Source: Pseudonocardia bannensis (GTDB lineage Bacteria > Actinomycetota > Actinomycetes > Mycobacteriales > Pseudonocardiaceae). From it: a stretch of DNA of 64,000 nt. The stretch lies in NCBI RefSeq assembly GCF_012911875.1, contig NZ_JAAXKZ010000016.1:1-64000 (forward strand), given 5' to 3'. Of this stretch, positions 9,693-17,438 are shown piece by piece (position 1 is the first letter of the stretch; every line of letters begins with the position of its first letter). Under the pieces are notes generated by a model. It had not been told where the DNA came from, made no database searches, and was given only the letters and a program-made list of their open reading frames with translations. The position numbers and the translations under genes are program-made.

Positions 9693-9708
9693 TCGAACTT
9701 TTGTTCGA
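9693..9708. promoter_or_regulatory. LexA-type SOS box at the dnaB promoter
   Basis: TCGAAC-TTTT-GTTCGA is a perfect match to the Gram-positive/actinobacterial SOS consensus TCGAAC-N4-GTTCGA. The dyad extends one more base on each side (9692-9709). It directly abuts a candidate -10, TACTAT at 9709-9714, so bound LexA would block RNA polymerase. The assignment is by motif only. Confidence 0.7.
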
Positions 9709-9737
9709 TACTATGCCGAGTGGGGGTGACGCTGCGT

Positions 9738-11138
9738 ATGGCGGTGACGGACGATCGGCCGGCCGGGCGTCCGCGTCCGGTGCGGGCGGACGACGCAGCC
9801 GAGGCGCCGTCCCCGTTCGACCGGCAGCCGCCGCAGGACCTGACCGCGGAGCAGTCGGTGCTGGGCGGGATGCTGCTCAGCAAGGACGCGATCGCCGATG
9901 TCGTCGAGGTGCTGCGCCCGGACGATTTCTACCGGCCGGCGCATCAGACGGTCTACGACTGCATCCTGGATCTCTACGGGCGCGGCGAGCCGGCCGACGC
10001 GGTGACCGTGTCGGCGGAGTTGCAGCGCCGCGGGGAGCTGATCCGGCTCGGCGGCGCCCCGTACCTGCACACGCTGATCGCGACGGTGCCGACCGCGGCG
10101 AACGCGGCGTACTACGCGGAGATCGTGGCGGAGAAGGCGATCCTGCGCCGGTTGGTGGAAGCCGGGACCCGGATCGTGCAGCTGGGCTACCACGGGGCCG
10201 AGGGCGCCGAGGTCAACGACGTGGTGGACCGGGCCCAGGCGGCGATCTACGAGGTCACCGAGCGGTCCACGAGCGAGGACTACGTCGCGCTCGAAGAGCT
10301 GCTGCAGCCGACGATGGACGAGATCGACGCGATCGCCTCCCGGGGCGGCGTCGCGTTGGGGGTGCCGACCGGGTTCGCCGATCTGGATGCGGCGACCAAT
10401 GGGCTGCATCCGGGACAGATGATCGTGGTGGCGGCGCGGCCGGGGCTCGGGAAGAGCACCCTGGGGCTGGACTTCGCGCGGTCCTGCTCGGTCAAGCACG
10501 GGCTGACCAGCGCGGTGTTCTCCCTGGAGATGAGCAAGTCCGAGATCGTGATGCGGTTGCTGTCGGCGGAGGCGCGGATCCGGCTGGCCGACATGCGGGC
10601 GGGCCGGATGAGCGATGACGACTGGACCCGGATGGCGCGGCGGATGAGTGAGATCAGCGAGGCGCCGTTGTTCATCGACGACTCGCCGAACCTGACGTTG
10701 ATGGAGATCCGGGCCAAGGCGCGGCGGCTCAAGCAGCGCAACGACCTGAAGCTGATCATCCTGGACTATCTGCAGCTGATGACCTCGGGCCGCAAGGTGG
10801 AGTCGCGCCAGCAGGAGGTCAGTGAGTTCTCCCGGCAGATCAAGCTGTTGGCCAAGGAGCTCGAGGTGCCGGTGGTGGCGATCAGCCAGCTCAACCGGGG
10901 CCCGGAGCAGCGCACCGACAAGCGGCCGATGCTGTCGGACCTGCGCGAGTCCGGCTCGATCGAGCAGGACGCGGACATGGTGATCCTGCTGCACCGCCCG
11001 GACGCGTTCGAGCGGGACGACCCCCGCGCGGGCGAGGCGGACCTGATCCTGGCCAAGCACCGTAACGGGCCCACCAACACCATCACGGTGGCCCACCAGC
11101 TGCACTACAGCCGCTTCGCCGACCTCGCCCACGGCTGA
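9738..11138 (+). CDS. dnaB: Replicative DNA helicase DnaB
   Basis: This 466-aa hexameric helicase unwinds DNA at the fork. The N-terminal domain (PQDLTAEQSVLGGMLL to about residue 120) binds primase. The RecA-like C-terminal domain has Walker A ARPGLGKST (near 232-239), Walker B LIILDYLQLM (near 339-347), SRQ and the QLNRGPEQR loop, ending with the usual arginine/His region. No intein interrupts it, unlike some mycobacterial DnaB genes. I chose the ATG at 9738, with GGGGGTGA 9 nt upstream; the GTG at 9720 lies almost at the predicted transcription start. The upstream region carries SOS-like and DnaA-box-like sequences. Confidence 0.95.
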   Translation: MAVTDDRPAGRPRPVRADDAAEAPSPFDRQPPQDLTAEQSVLGGMLLSKDAIADVVEVLRPDDFYRPAHQTVYDCILDLYGRGEPADAVTVSAELQRRGELIRLGGAPYLHTLIATVPTAANAAYYAEIVAEKAILRRLVEAGTRIVQLGYHGAEGAEVNDVVDRAQAAIYEVTERSTSEDYVALEELLQPTMDEIDAIASRGGVALGVPTGFADLDAATNGLHPGQMIVVAARPGLGKSTLGLDFARSCSVKHGLTSAVFSLEMSKSEIVMRLLSAEARIRLADMRAGRMSDDDWTRMARRMSEISEAPLFIDDSPNLTLMEIRAKARRLKQRNDLKLIILDYLQLMTSGRKVESRQQEVSEFSRQIKLLAKELEVPVVAISQLNRGPEQRTDKRPMLSDLRESGSIEQDADMVILLHRPDAFERDDPRAGEADLILAKHRNGPTNTITVAHQLHYSRFADLAHG

Positions 11139-11240
11139 GCAGCCCGGACGGGCTGCCGGCTTTCGGCTCCGAGGTCGGATGCCATCGCGCTGTGCCGGGG
11201 CACGTCCGCGCACGTCGGTCCGGCCCGCTCCGCCGGTCCA

Positions 11241-11390
11241 GCCTGCGGTGATCGCCTGTGGCGGACCACGGCGGGGTCGCCGCCACCTGCCGGTGTCGCC
11301 CACCGGTTCCGGCCTGCGGTGACCTCCTGTGCGACGTCCTGTGGCGGACCCGCGGCGGGGCCACGGTCACGTGCCGGTGTCGCCCACCGG
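11241..11390. repeat. Imperfect direct duplication, 66 and 79 bp
   Basis: A segment starting GCCTGCGGTGA and ending GTGTCGCCCACCGG occurs at 11241-11306 and again at 11312-11390, with small indels. It lies in the otherwise geneless stretch between dnaB and the DUF3040 gene, beside a decayed gene. It suggests past local duplication. Confidence 0.65.
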
Positions 11391-11790
11391 GTGCGTGTCG
11401 CCGTGGGCGGCGGCGGTTCCTGCGCTCAGGACGCGGACGCGGCGGAGTCCCGCAGGGGTGGCGAGGACGATCAGCCGATCCTCGTCGGCGAGGGCCTGGT
11501 CGGGTGCGGGCGGCGGGCCGCAGCTCGGGGTCGAGCTCCTGGCCCCGCAGCGCGGTATGGATGCGGTACGGATGTTGCCCACGTCGTCCTGGTCCACCAG
11601 CGCGAGAGCCTCCGGCCTCCTCGACGACCCGCACCATGGGTAACCGGCTGATCCTCGGCCCGTGGTTGCGCTCCCCCGAGCGCAGGAGGAGGGTCACGTG
11701 GTCCTCGGTCCGGGAGACCAGTTCCTCCGCCGGCCGAAGGGCCAGCGGGTTGTTCCCGCTCACGACGAGGGCCGGAGCGCGACCCGGACT
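11367..11790 (-). pseudogene. Decayed TrkA-N/NAD-binding ion-channel regulator
   Basis: Fragments of a RCK/TrkA-N-type protein lie in different frames. One frame reads ALVVSGNNPLALRPAEELV, RNHGPRISRLPMVRVVEEA and later HTALRGQELDPELR. A second frame supplies the intervening DQDDVGNI, then LADEDRLIVLATPAGLRRVRVL. In intact actinobacterial homologues these segments follow in one frame and are separated by hundreds of residues. So at least one frameshift and one large internal deletion are present. The start and end positions are approximate. Confidence 0.65.
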
Positions 11791-11813
11791 CCCTGCGGGG
11801 CGACGGTCAGCGC

Positions 11814-12116
11814 TCAGGCCGGGCCGGGCCGCGGGGTGCTGGCCTCGGTGTAGGCGAGGGCGAGGGCCAGGAGGGTCAGCACGATGCCGGTTCCCGCGAT
11901 GGGGATGGCGGCGGTGGCCCCGCCGAACAGCAGCAGGACGAGACCCATGATGAGCAGCACGCGGGGCATCACGCCTGCACCGCTCATGCTGCGGGGGCCG
12001 GGCCGGCCCGCGCGCTTCTGACCGAGGGTGCCGAACAGCCGGACGAGGTCGGGATCGCTGACGGTCAGGTCCTGCTCGATGCGGGCGAGCACCCCACGTT
12101 CGCGGTCGCTGAGCAA
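11814..12116 (-). CDS. DUF3040 small membrane protein
   Basis: This 100-aa protein begins LSDRERGVLARIEQDLTVSDPDLV, the DUF3040 signature. A short basic linker follows, then two hydrophobic helices near residues 50-67 and 71-89. The role of the family is unknown. The start is TTG at 12116; no ATG or GTG is in frame near the conserved N-terminus, and GGGGGTAG lies upstream. It stands alone on the minus strand between a pseudogene and the pcaD-like operon. Confidence 0.75.
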   Translation of the reverse strand: MLSDRERGVLARIEQDLTVSDPDLVRLFGTLGQKRAGRPGPRSMSGAGVMPRVLLIMGLVLLLFGGATAAIPIAGTGIVLTLLALALAYTEASTPRPGPA

Positions 12117-12259
12117 GGACTACCCCCAGAGCTGTCGGCCGGTGCGAAGACAGGGACGAGACCCTGGCTCCACGCTGACCCGGGGCATGACGTCGCCCAT
12201 CAGGGTAAGTGACCCAATCGTGATCTACCCGGCGGGCCGGCGCCCCCGGCACGGGAGCC

Positions 12260-13039
12260 TCAGCGCGCGAGGTGCTCGACGATCAGCCGGGATGCGTCGT
12301 CGGCGCACTCGATCGTGGCCAGGTGTGCCGCCGGCAGCACCTCGAGCCGGGCTCCGGGGATGCCCTCGGCGATCGTGCGAGCATGCGGCTCGACGGGGGT
12401 GGACGGGTCGGCCGCGCCGGCGATCACCAGGGTCGGGGCGGTGATGGACGGCAGCCGGTCACGATGGTCCCACACCTCGATGGCCTGACAGCTGGCCAGG
12501 TAACCCGCGTCGGGCGTCTCGGCGACCATCGACGTGGCCTCCTCGACGACCTCGGGGTGCGCGGCCGCCCACTCCGGCGTGAACCAGCGCTCCACCACGG
12601 TCGCGGCGATCGGAGCGGTGCCGCCGTCGGCGACGGCGGCGATCCGGTCGGTCCAGGCCGTGCTGTCGGGGAAGTGCGCGGAGGTGCAGCACAGCACGAG
12701 CCGGCGCACCCGGTCCGGGTGTTCCGAGGCCAGATGCATCCCGACCATGCCGCCCATGGACAGGCCGCACCAGTCGAACTGCTCGACGCCGAGCGAGTCG
12801 AGGGTGGCCAGCACGTCGCCGGCCAGGTCGGGCATCCGGTACGGCCCGTCGGGGACCGGCGAGCCGCCGTGCCCGCGGTGGTCGAGCCGGATCACCCGGA
12901 ACCGCTCGGCGAGTGCCGGGATGTTGGGCCGCCACATGTCCAGCGTGCTGCCGAGGGATCCCGACAGCACCAGGACCGGCGCCTCGGCGTCGTCCTCCGG
13001 CCCGTCGATCACGTGGTTCAGCAGTACGGCGTCGCTCAT
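12260..13039 (-). CDS. pcaD: 3-oxoadipate enol-lactonase-like alpha/beta hydrolase
   Basis: This 259-aa hydrolase would open 3-oxoadipate enol-lactone in the beta-ketoadipate pathway for aromatic compounds. The catalytic triad is visible as Ser94 in GLSMGG, Asp211 in GAADPSTP and His239 in PAAHLATIE, with DHRGHGGS near residue 55. The ATG overlaps the stop of the CoA-transferase beta gene (ATGA), so it is the third gene of a coupled operon. The CoA-transferase partners strengthen the pathway call. Other alpha/beta hydrolases of this class accept related lactones or esters. Confidence 0.8.
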   Translation of the reverse strand: MSDAVLLNHVIDGPEDDAEAPVLVLSGSLGSTLDMWRPNIPALAERFRVIRLDHRGHGGSPVPDGPYRMPDLAGDVLATLDSLGVEQFDWCGLSMGGMVGMHLASEHPDRVRRLVLCCTSAHFPDSTAWTDRIAAVADGGTAPIAATVVERWFTPEWAAAHPEVVEEATSMVAETPDAGYLASCQAIEVWDHRDRLPSITAPTLVIAGAADPSTPVEPHARTIAEGIPGARLEVLPAAHLATIECADDASRLIVEHLAR

Positions 13040-13878
13040 TCGGTCGCTCCCTCGGTGGTGCGGTCGGGGTTGCGGTCATCGGGGTGGCTGCCGACCGTAC
13101 GCATACCGCGCAGCGTCTCCAGCTCGCGGGCACTCGGCGCAGCGGTGACCATCAGGTCCGGGGAGACCTCCAGGTCCCAGCCCGTCTCCGCCCGCACCTG
13201 CTCGACGGCGATCCCCGGGTGCAGCGCGGTGAGCACCAGCTCGCTGGTCTCCGGGTCGGGCTCCAGCACCCCGAGGTCGGTGATCACCCGGACCGGGCCG
13301 GCCCCGCGCAGCCCGAGCATCCGGCGGTCCAGCGGTCCGGTGCCGTACCCGACCGACGTCACGAAGTCGACCTGCTCGACGAACGCCCGCAACCGGTGGC
13401 GCATCACGATGGACACCTCGCGGCAGGACGCGGCGATCTCGGGAGCGCCGCCGGACCCCGGGAGCCGCACGTCGGGTTCGGTGTACTCGCCGATGACGGT
13501 CGTGTTGATGTTGCCGAAACGGTCGAGCTGGGCGCCGGACAGGAACCCGACGTCGATCCGCCCGGGCTGCAGCCAGTAGTTGAAGACCTCCGGTACCGAG
13601 ACCACGGTCAGGGCCGAGTCGGTGAGGATGCCGTCACCGATCGACAGCGGCAGCTCGGCCGGTCTGGTGTCCAGCGTGCCCGACTCGTAGACCAGAACCA
13701 GGCCGGGGGCGTGCAGCCGGCGGGCGAGGTTCGCGGCGGTGGAGGGCAGGCCGATCCCGACGAAGCAGACCTGGCCGTCACGCAGTGATCGGGCGGCGGC
13801 GATGCTCATCATCTCGTCGGCGGTGTAGTCCGGGGACGAGGCGGCCGCCCCCATCGCGGCCTCCGATGCGGTACTCAC
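13036..13878 (-). CDS. CoA-transferase subunit B (3-oxoadipate type)
   Basis: This 280-aa family I CoA-transferase beta subunit carries the likely catalytic glutamate Glu65 in LVYESG, where a CoA thioester intermediate forms. Other motifs are GIGLPSTAANLARR, FLSGAQLDRFGNINTTVIG and LPGSGGAPEIAASC. With subunit A it would activate 3-oxoadipate with succinyl-CoA, given the adjacent pcaD-like gene. The proteins resemble the glutaconate-CoA-transferase subclass, and the steroid hydrolase IpdAB is a related alternative. The GTG at 13878 overlaps the upstream gene's stop (GTGA); translation could also begin at Met9. The reading frame is open far upstream, but that part is antisense to subunit A. 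Confidence 0.75.
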   Translation of the reverse strand: MSTASEAAMGAAASSPDYTADEMMSIAAARSLRDGQVCFVGIGLPSTAANLARRLHAPGLVLVYESGTLDTRPAELPLSIGDGILTDSALTVVSVPEVFNYWLQPGRIDVGFLSGAQLDRFGNINTTVIGEYTEPDVRLPGSGGAPEIAASCREVSIVMRHRLRAFVEQVDFVTSVGYGTGPLDRRMLGLRGAGPVRVITDLGVLEPDPETSELVLTALHPGIAVEQVRAETGWDLEVSPDLMVTAAPSARELETLRGMRTVGSHPDDRNPDRTTEGATE

Positions 13879-14681
13879 CTCTGCACCCCCAGCTCCCGCA
13901 ACCAGCCGGTGAAGGCCTGCCGGTCGCGACTGATCGTGTCCCATGCCCGGTAGGCGGCGTTGTCGCGGTCGTAGTAGCCGTGCGCGTAGGACGGTGCCGC
14001 CCCGCCCGGCACCTCGGCCACCGCGGTGACCGCCCACGACGGCAGCACCACGGCACCCGGGACGGGGGTGAGCTCGTCGACGATCTCCTCGACGGTGACC
14101 AGCGATCGCTTCGCGGCGAGCACGGCCTCCTTCTGCACCCCGGTGATTCCCCAGAGCTGCACGTTGCCGGCGCGGTCGGCCCGCTGCGCGTGCACGATCG
14201 TGACGTCCGGGTTGAGCGCGGCGACGGCGGCCAGCTCCTCCCCCGTGAACGGGCAGGTCACCGTGGAGATCGTCGGCGTGTGCAGGGGCAGGTCGGTGCC
14301 GGCGTAACCGCGCAGCACGGCGAACGGCAGCCCCGATGCTCCCGCCACGTACCGGTTGGCCATCCCGGCGTGGCTGTGCTCCTCGATCTCCAAGGGGGCC
14401 GGCCAGCCGTTGCCCAACGCGTCGCGCAGCCGGTGCAGGGAGCCGACCCCGGGGTTGCCGCCCCAGGAGAACACCAGCTTCGACGCGCACCCGGCGCCAA
14501 TCAGCTGGTCGTAGATGAGGTCCGGGGTCATGCGGACCAGGGTGAGCTCCCGCCGTCCCTGCCGGATGATCTCGTGCCCGGCCGCGAACGGGATCAGATG
14601 GGTGAAGCCCTCGAGGGCCGCGGTGTCACCGTCGTGCACCAGTTCGGCCACCGCCTCGGACAACGACACGATCTTGGCCAC
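13875..14681 (-). CDS. CoA-transferase subunit A (3-oxoadipate type)
   Basis: This 268-aa alpha subunit begins MAKIVSLSEAVAELVHDGDTAALEGFTHLIPFAAGHEIIRQ and includes GNPGVGSLHRLRDALGNGWP and VTCPFTGEELAAVAALNPDVTIVHAQRADRAGN, typical of family I CoA-transferases of the glutaconate/3-oxoadipate kind. It is the first gene of a three-gene operon with subunit B and the enol-lactonase, both joined by 4-nt overlaps. The upstream 230 bp is shared with a divergent aldo/keto reductase and should hold the promoter. No pca regulator gene is adjacent. Confidence 0.77.
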   Translation of the reverse strand: MAKIVSLSEAVAELVHDGDTAALEGFTHLIPFAAGHEIIRQGRRELTLVRMTPDLIYDQLIGAGCASKLVFSWGGNPGVGSLHRLRDALGNGWPAPLEIEEHSHAGMANRYVAGASGLPFAVLRGYAGTDLPLHTPTISTVTCPFTGEELAAVAALNPDVTIVHAQRADRAGNVQLWGITGVQKEAVLAAKRSLVTVEEIVDELTPVPGAVVLPSWAVTAVAEVPGGAAPSYAHGYYDRDNAAYRAWDTISRDRQAFTGWLRELGVQR

Positions 14682-14913
14682 GGCCGAACGCTAGCTGCCC
14701 GTCCCGACCCCGGCAATCGATCGGTCCGCTGGCCGGAAGATCGGCCCTTTCGCGCCGGGGCGTGCCGCGCCGGCCCGGCCCCGGTCCAGGCCCGCGTGGT
14801 TGCGACGGTTCTGCGCCGTTCGTCCCGATCAACGCCCCTCGTGCGGCGCGGACAACTGCGGCTCCGGTCACGATCGACCATCGGCCCGGGGGTCCCGGTG
14901 CCAGGGTGGGCGC

Positions 14914-15783
14914 ATGGTCAGCGCTCATCTCGAGACCCCGGCGGCCGCTGCGGGCCGCTTCCCGCTCGGTGACGGCCCGGGGGTGCACCGCCTCGGCTAC
15001 GGCACCCTGCAGCTCACCGGACCCGGCGTGTGGGGCCCGCCCGCCGACCCGCCGGCCGCCGTCGCCGTCCTGCGCCGTGCCGCGGATCTCGGCGTGGAAC
15101 TCTTCGACACGGCCGACGCCTACGGCCCGGAGGTCGCCGAGAACCTCGTCCGCGAGGCCCTGTACCCCTACGACGGCATCACGGTGGCCACCAAGGCCGG
15201 GCAGCTGCGCCCGGGGCCGGGCGAGTGGCACCCGTGCGGGCGGCCGGAGTACCTGCGCCAGCAGTGCGAGCTGAGCCTGCGCCGGCTCGGGGTCGAGCGC
15301 ATCGACCTGTTCCAGCTGCACCGGATCGATCCCACGGTGCCGGCCGCCGAGCAGTTCGGCGTCCTCGCAGCGTTGCAGACGGAGGGCAAGATCGCGGCGG
15401 TGGGGCTGTCGGAGGTCTCGGTCGAGCAGATCGAGCAGGCCCGGCAGGTCGTCGACGTGGCCACCGTGCAGAACCGCTACAACCTCGTCGACCGCGCCAG
15501 CGACGCCGTCCTGCGTTACTGCACGGAGCAGGGCATCGGTTTCCTGCCGTGGTTCCCGATCGGCTCCGGCGCGCTCGCCGAGCCGGGCGGCGTCGTCGCG
15601 GAGATCGCCGGGGCGCGCGGCCTGAGCACGGCGCAGGTCGCGCTGGCCTGGCTCCTGCAGCGCTCGTCGGTCATGCTGCCGATCCCCGGGACCTCGTCGA
15701 TCTCCCACCTCGAGGACAACTGCCGGGCAGCCGGACTCGAGCTGGACCTGGAGGCCGTCGCCCTGCTCGACGCCGTGGGCTGA
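14914..15783 (+). CDS. Aldo/keto reductase
   Basis: This 289-aa NADPH-dependent TIM-barrel oxidoreductase shows the full catalytic tetrad: Asp65 and Tyr70 (DTADAYG), Lys94 (VATKAG) and His136 (LFQLHRID). The cofactor-binding end has PIPGTSSISHLEDN. The substrate cannot be predicted. The ATG at 14914 has AGGGTGGG upstream; the frame is open back to 14800, but that part does not resemble the family. It is transcribed divergently from the CoA-transferase operon, so co-regulation is possible but not shown. Confidence 0.88.
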   Translation: MVSAHLETPAAAAGRFPLGDGPGVHRLGYGTLQLTGPGVWGPPADPPAAVAVLRRAADLGVELFDTADAYGPEVAENLVREALYPYDGITVATKAGQLRPGPGEWHPCGRPEYLRQQCELSLRRLGVERIDLFQLHRIDPTVPAAEQFGVLAALQTEGKIAAVGLSEVSVEQIEQARQVVDVATVQNRYNLVDRASDAVLRYCTEQGIGFLPWFPIGSGALAEPGGVVAEIAGARGLSTAQVALAWLLQRSSVMLPIPGTSSISHLEDNCRAAGLELDLEAVALLDAVG

Positions 15784-15829
15784 CCAGGCCGGTCACCGGC
15801 GCATTCATACGTACGTCTCAGTCGTACGT

Positions 15830-17392
15830 CTATGCGCCCTCGGCGCGGTCCCTGTCGTCGCGGCCGGCACGCTCGGCGGTGCGCGTGATGTTGCGGACCA
15901 TGCCGCCGAAGACGATGCCGTGGAACGGTGCCACCGACCACCAGTACAGGTGCCCGGCCAGGCCGTGCGGGACGAACACGGCCTTCTGCCGGTAGACCGA
16001 GCCCGTGGACCCCTCGGGGGCGGACGTCACGGCCATCTCCAGCCAGGCCCGGCCGGGCACCTTCATCTCGGCACGCAGACGCAGCATCCAGCGCGGGACG
16101 CCGGGCCGGTGGTCAGCGCCGGCGGAGGCTCGGCCCACGGCGCCGTCGTCGATGTGCTCGACCCGCCACCAGTCCAGTGCCTCGCCGGTGTGCAACTGGT
16201 CCGGATCACGCCGGCCGCGTCGTAGCCCGACCCCGCCGGCCATCCGGTCCATCCAGCCGCGGACCGCCCAGGCCAGCGGGAACGAGTACCAGCCCCGCTC
16301 GCCGCCGATGCCTTTGATCACCTGCCACAGTTCCTCCGGGCCGGCCGGGCTGGCCTGCTCGCGCTCGTCGAGGTACACCGTGCCGCCGGACCACTGCGGG
16401 TCGCTCGGGAGCGGGTCGGACGCGAGGTCCGCGACCGATGCGCCCGACCAGCGCGTCTCCACGTCGCCGTTGCTGATCCGGGCCAGTGCCAGCTCGACGG
16501 CGCGGTCGTAGCCGATCCGGCCCTCCGGCGGATCCGGGACGTGGTCGAGGATGTCCTGCTCGCGGCACACCACCTCGTGCACCAGCGACTCGATCAACGG
16601 ATCGGCGATGCCCTTCGGCACCGGGGTCACCATGTTCACCCAGTGCGCCGACAGGTGCGGGGTGAGCAGCGGGACCGGGACGACGTGCCGTCTCGGCAGC
16701 CCGGCCACGGCCGCGTAGCGCTGCATCATGTCCAGATAGGTGAGCACCTCCGGGCCGCCGATGTCGAAGGTCCGGTTGACCTCGGCCGGCAGCCGCGCGG
16801 CGCCGATGAGATAGCGCAGGACGTCGCGGACGGCGATCGGCTGGATGCGGTTGCGCACCCAGCGCGGGGTGAGCATCAGCGGCAGGCGCTCGGTGAGATA
16901 GCGCAGCATCTCGAAGCTCGCCGACCCCGAACCGAGGATGACCGCGGCCTGCAGCACGGCGGTCGGTACGCCGCTGCGCAGCAGGATCTCCCCGACCTCG
17001 GTGCGGCTCGCGAGGTGCGCCGACAGCTCCGCCTCGTCCGGGTGCAGCCCGCCGAGGTAGACGATGCGTCGCACCCCGGCCTCGCGCGCCGCCTGCCCGG
17101 CGATCAGGGCGGCCCTGCGGTCCCTGGCGGCGAAGTCGGTGTCCGACAGCGAGTGCACCAGGAAGTACAGGACGTCGACGTCGGCGCAGGCGCGCCGCAT
17201 GCTGTCGGCGTCGAGCAGGTCGCCCTGCACGACCTCGACCTGCCGCGCCCACGGCACGTCGCGCAGCTTGTCCGGATTGCGGACCAGGCACCGCACGGTG
17301 GCGGCCTCGCCGTCGTCCGCGGCCGCCTCGAGGAGACGGGGCGCGAGCCGCCCGCCGATGTAACCGGTGGCGCCCGTGATCAGGTATCGCAC
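15830..17392 (-). CDS. NAD(P)-binding SDR protein with C-terminal DUF2867 domain
   Basis: This 520-aa protein joins an atypical short-chain dehydrogenase domain (GATGYIGG at residues 7-14, VVQGDLLDADSMRRA, VYLGG, ILRSGVPTAVLQAAVILGSGSASFEMLRYLTE in outline) to a C-terminal DUF2867 domain with WWRVEHIDD and FHGIVFGGMVRNI. It is probably a cytosolic or membrane-associated reductase; the substrate is unknown. The GTG start at 17392 gives the expected VRYLITGATG N-terminus, although the frame stays open to 17503. It is followed by the convergent aldo/keto reductase and preceded by the AI-2E transporter gene on the same strand. Confidence 0.82.
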   Translation of the reverse strand: MRYLITGATGYIGGRLAPRLLEAAADDGEAATVRCLVRNPDKLRDVPWARQVEVVQGDLLDADSMRRACADVDVLYFLVHSLSDTDFAARDRRAALIAGQAAREAGVRRIVYLGGLHPDEAELSAHLASRTEVGEILLRSGVPTAVLQAAVILGSGSASFEMLRYLTERLPLMLTPRWVRNRIQPIAVRDVLRYLIGAARLPAEVNRTFDIGGPEVLTYLDMMQRYAAVAGLPRRHVVPVPLLTPHLSAHWVNMVTPVPKGIADPLIESLVHEVVCREQDILDHVPDPPEGRIGYDRAVELALARISNGDVETRWSGASVADLASDPLPSDPQWSGGTVYLDEREQASPAGPEELWQVIKGIGGERGWYSFPLAWAVRGWMDRMAGGVGLRRGRRDPDQLHTGEALDWWRVEHIDDGAVGRASAGADHRPGVPRWMLRLRAEMKVPGRAWLEMAVTSAPEGSTGSVYRQKAVFVPHGLAGHLYWWSVAPFHGIVFGGMVRNITRTAERAGRDDRDRAEGA

Positions 17393-17438
17393 CCCGGTAT
17401 GGTCCCGCGCCGAGCGGCCACCGGCAGCTCGACGACGG

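Noticed and set aside
9173-9737. Chromosome origin
   Set aside because: Only a few DnaA-box-like sites, no AT-rich unwinding element, and no dnaA, dnaN, rpmH or parAB nearby.
9738-11138. Intein in dnaB
   Set aside because: The helicase motifs run without insertion and the length is standard.
13036-14490. A 484-codon frame suggesting a fused CoA-transferase
   Set aside because: The first half is the shadow of subunit A. Subunit B starts at the GTGA overlap at 13878.
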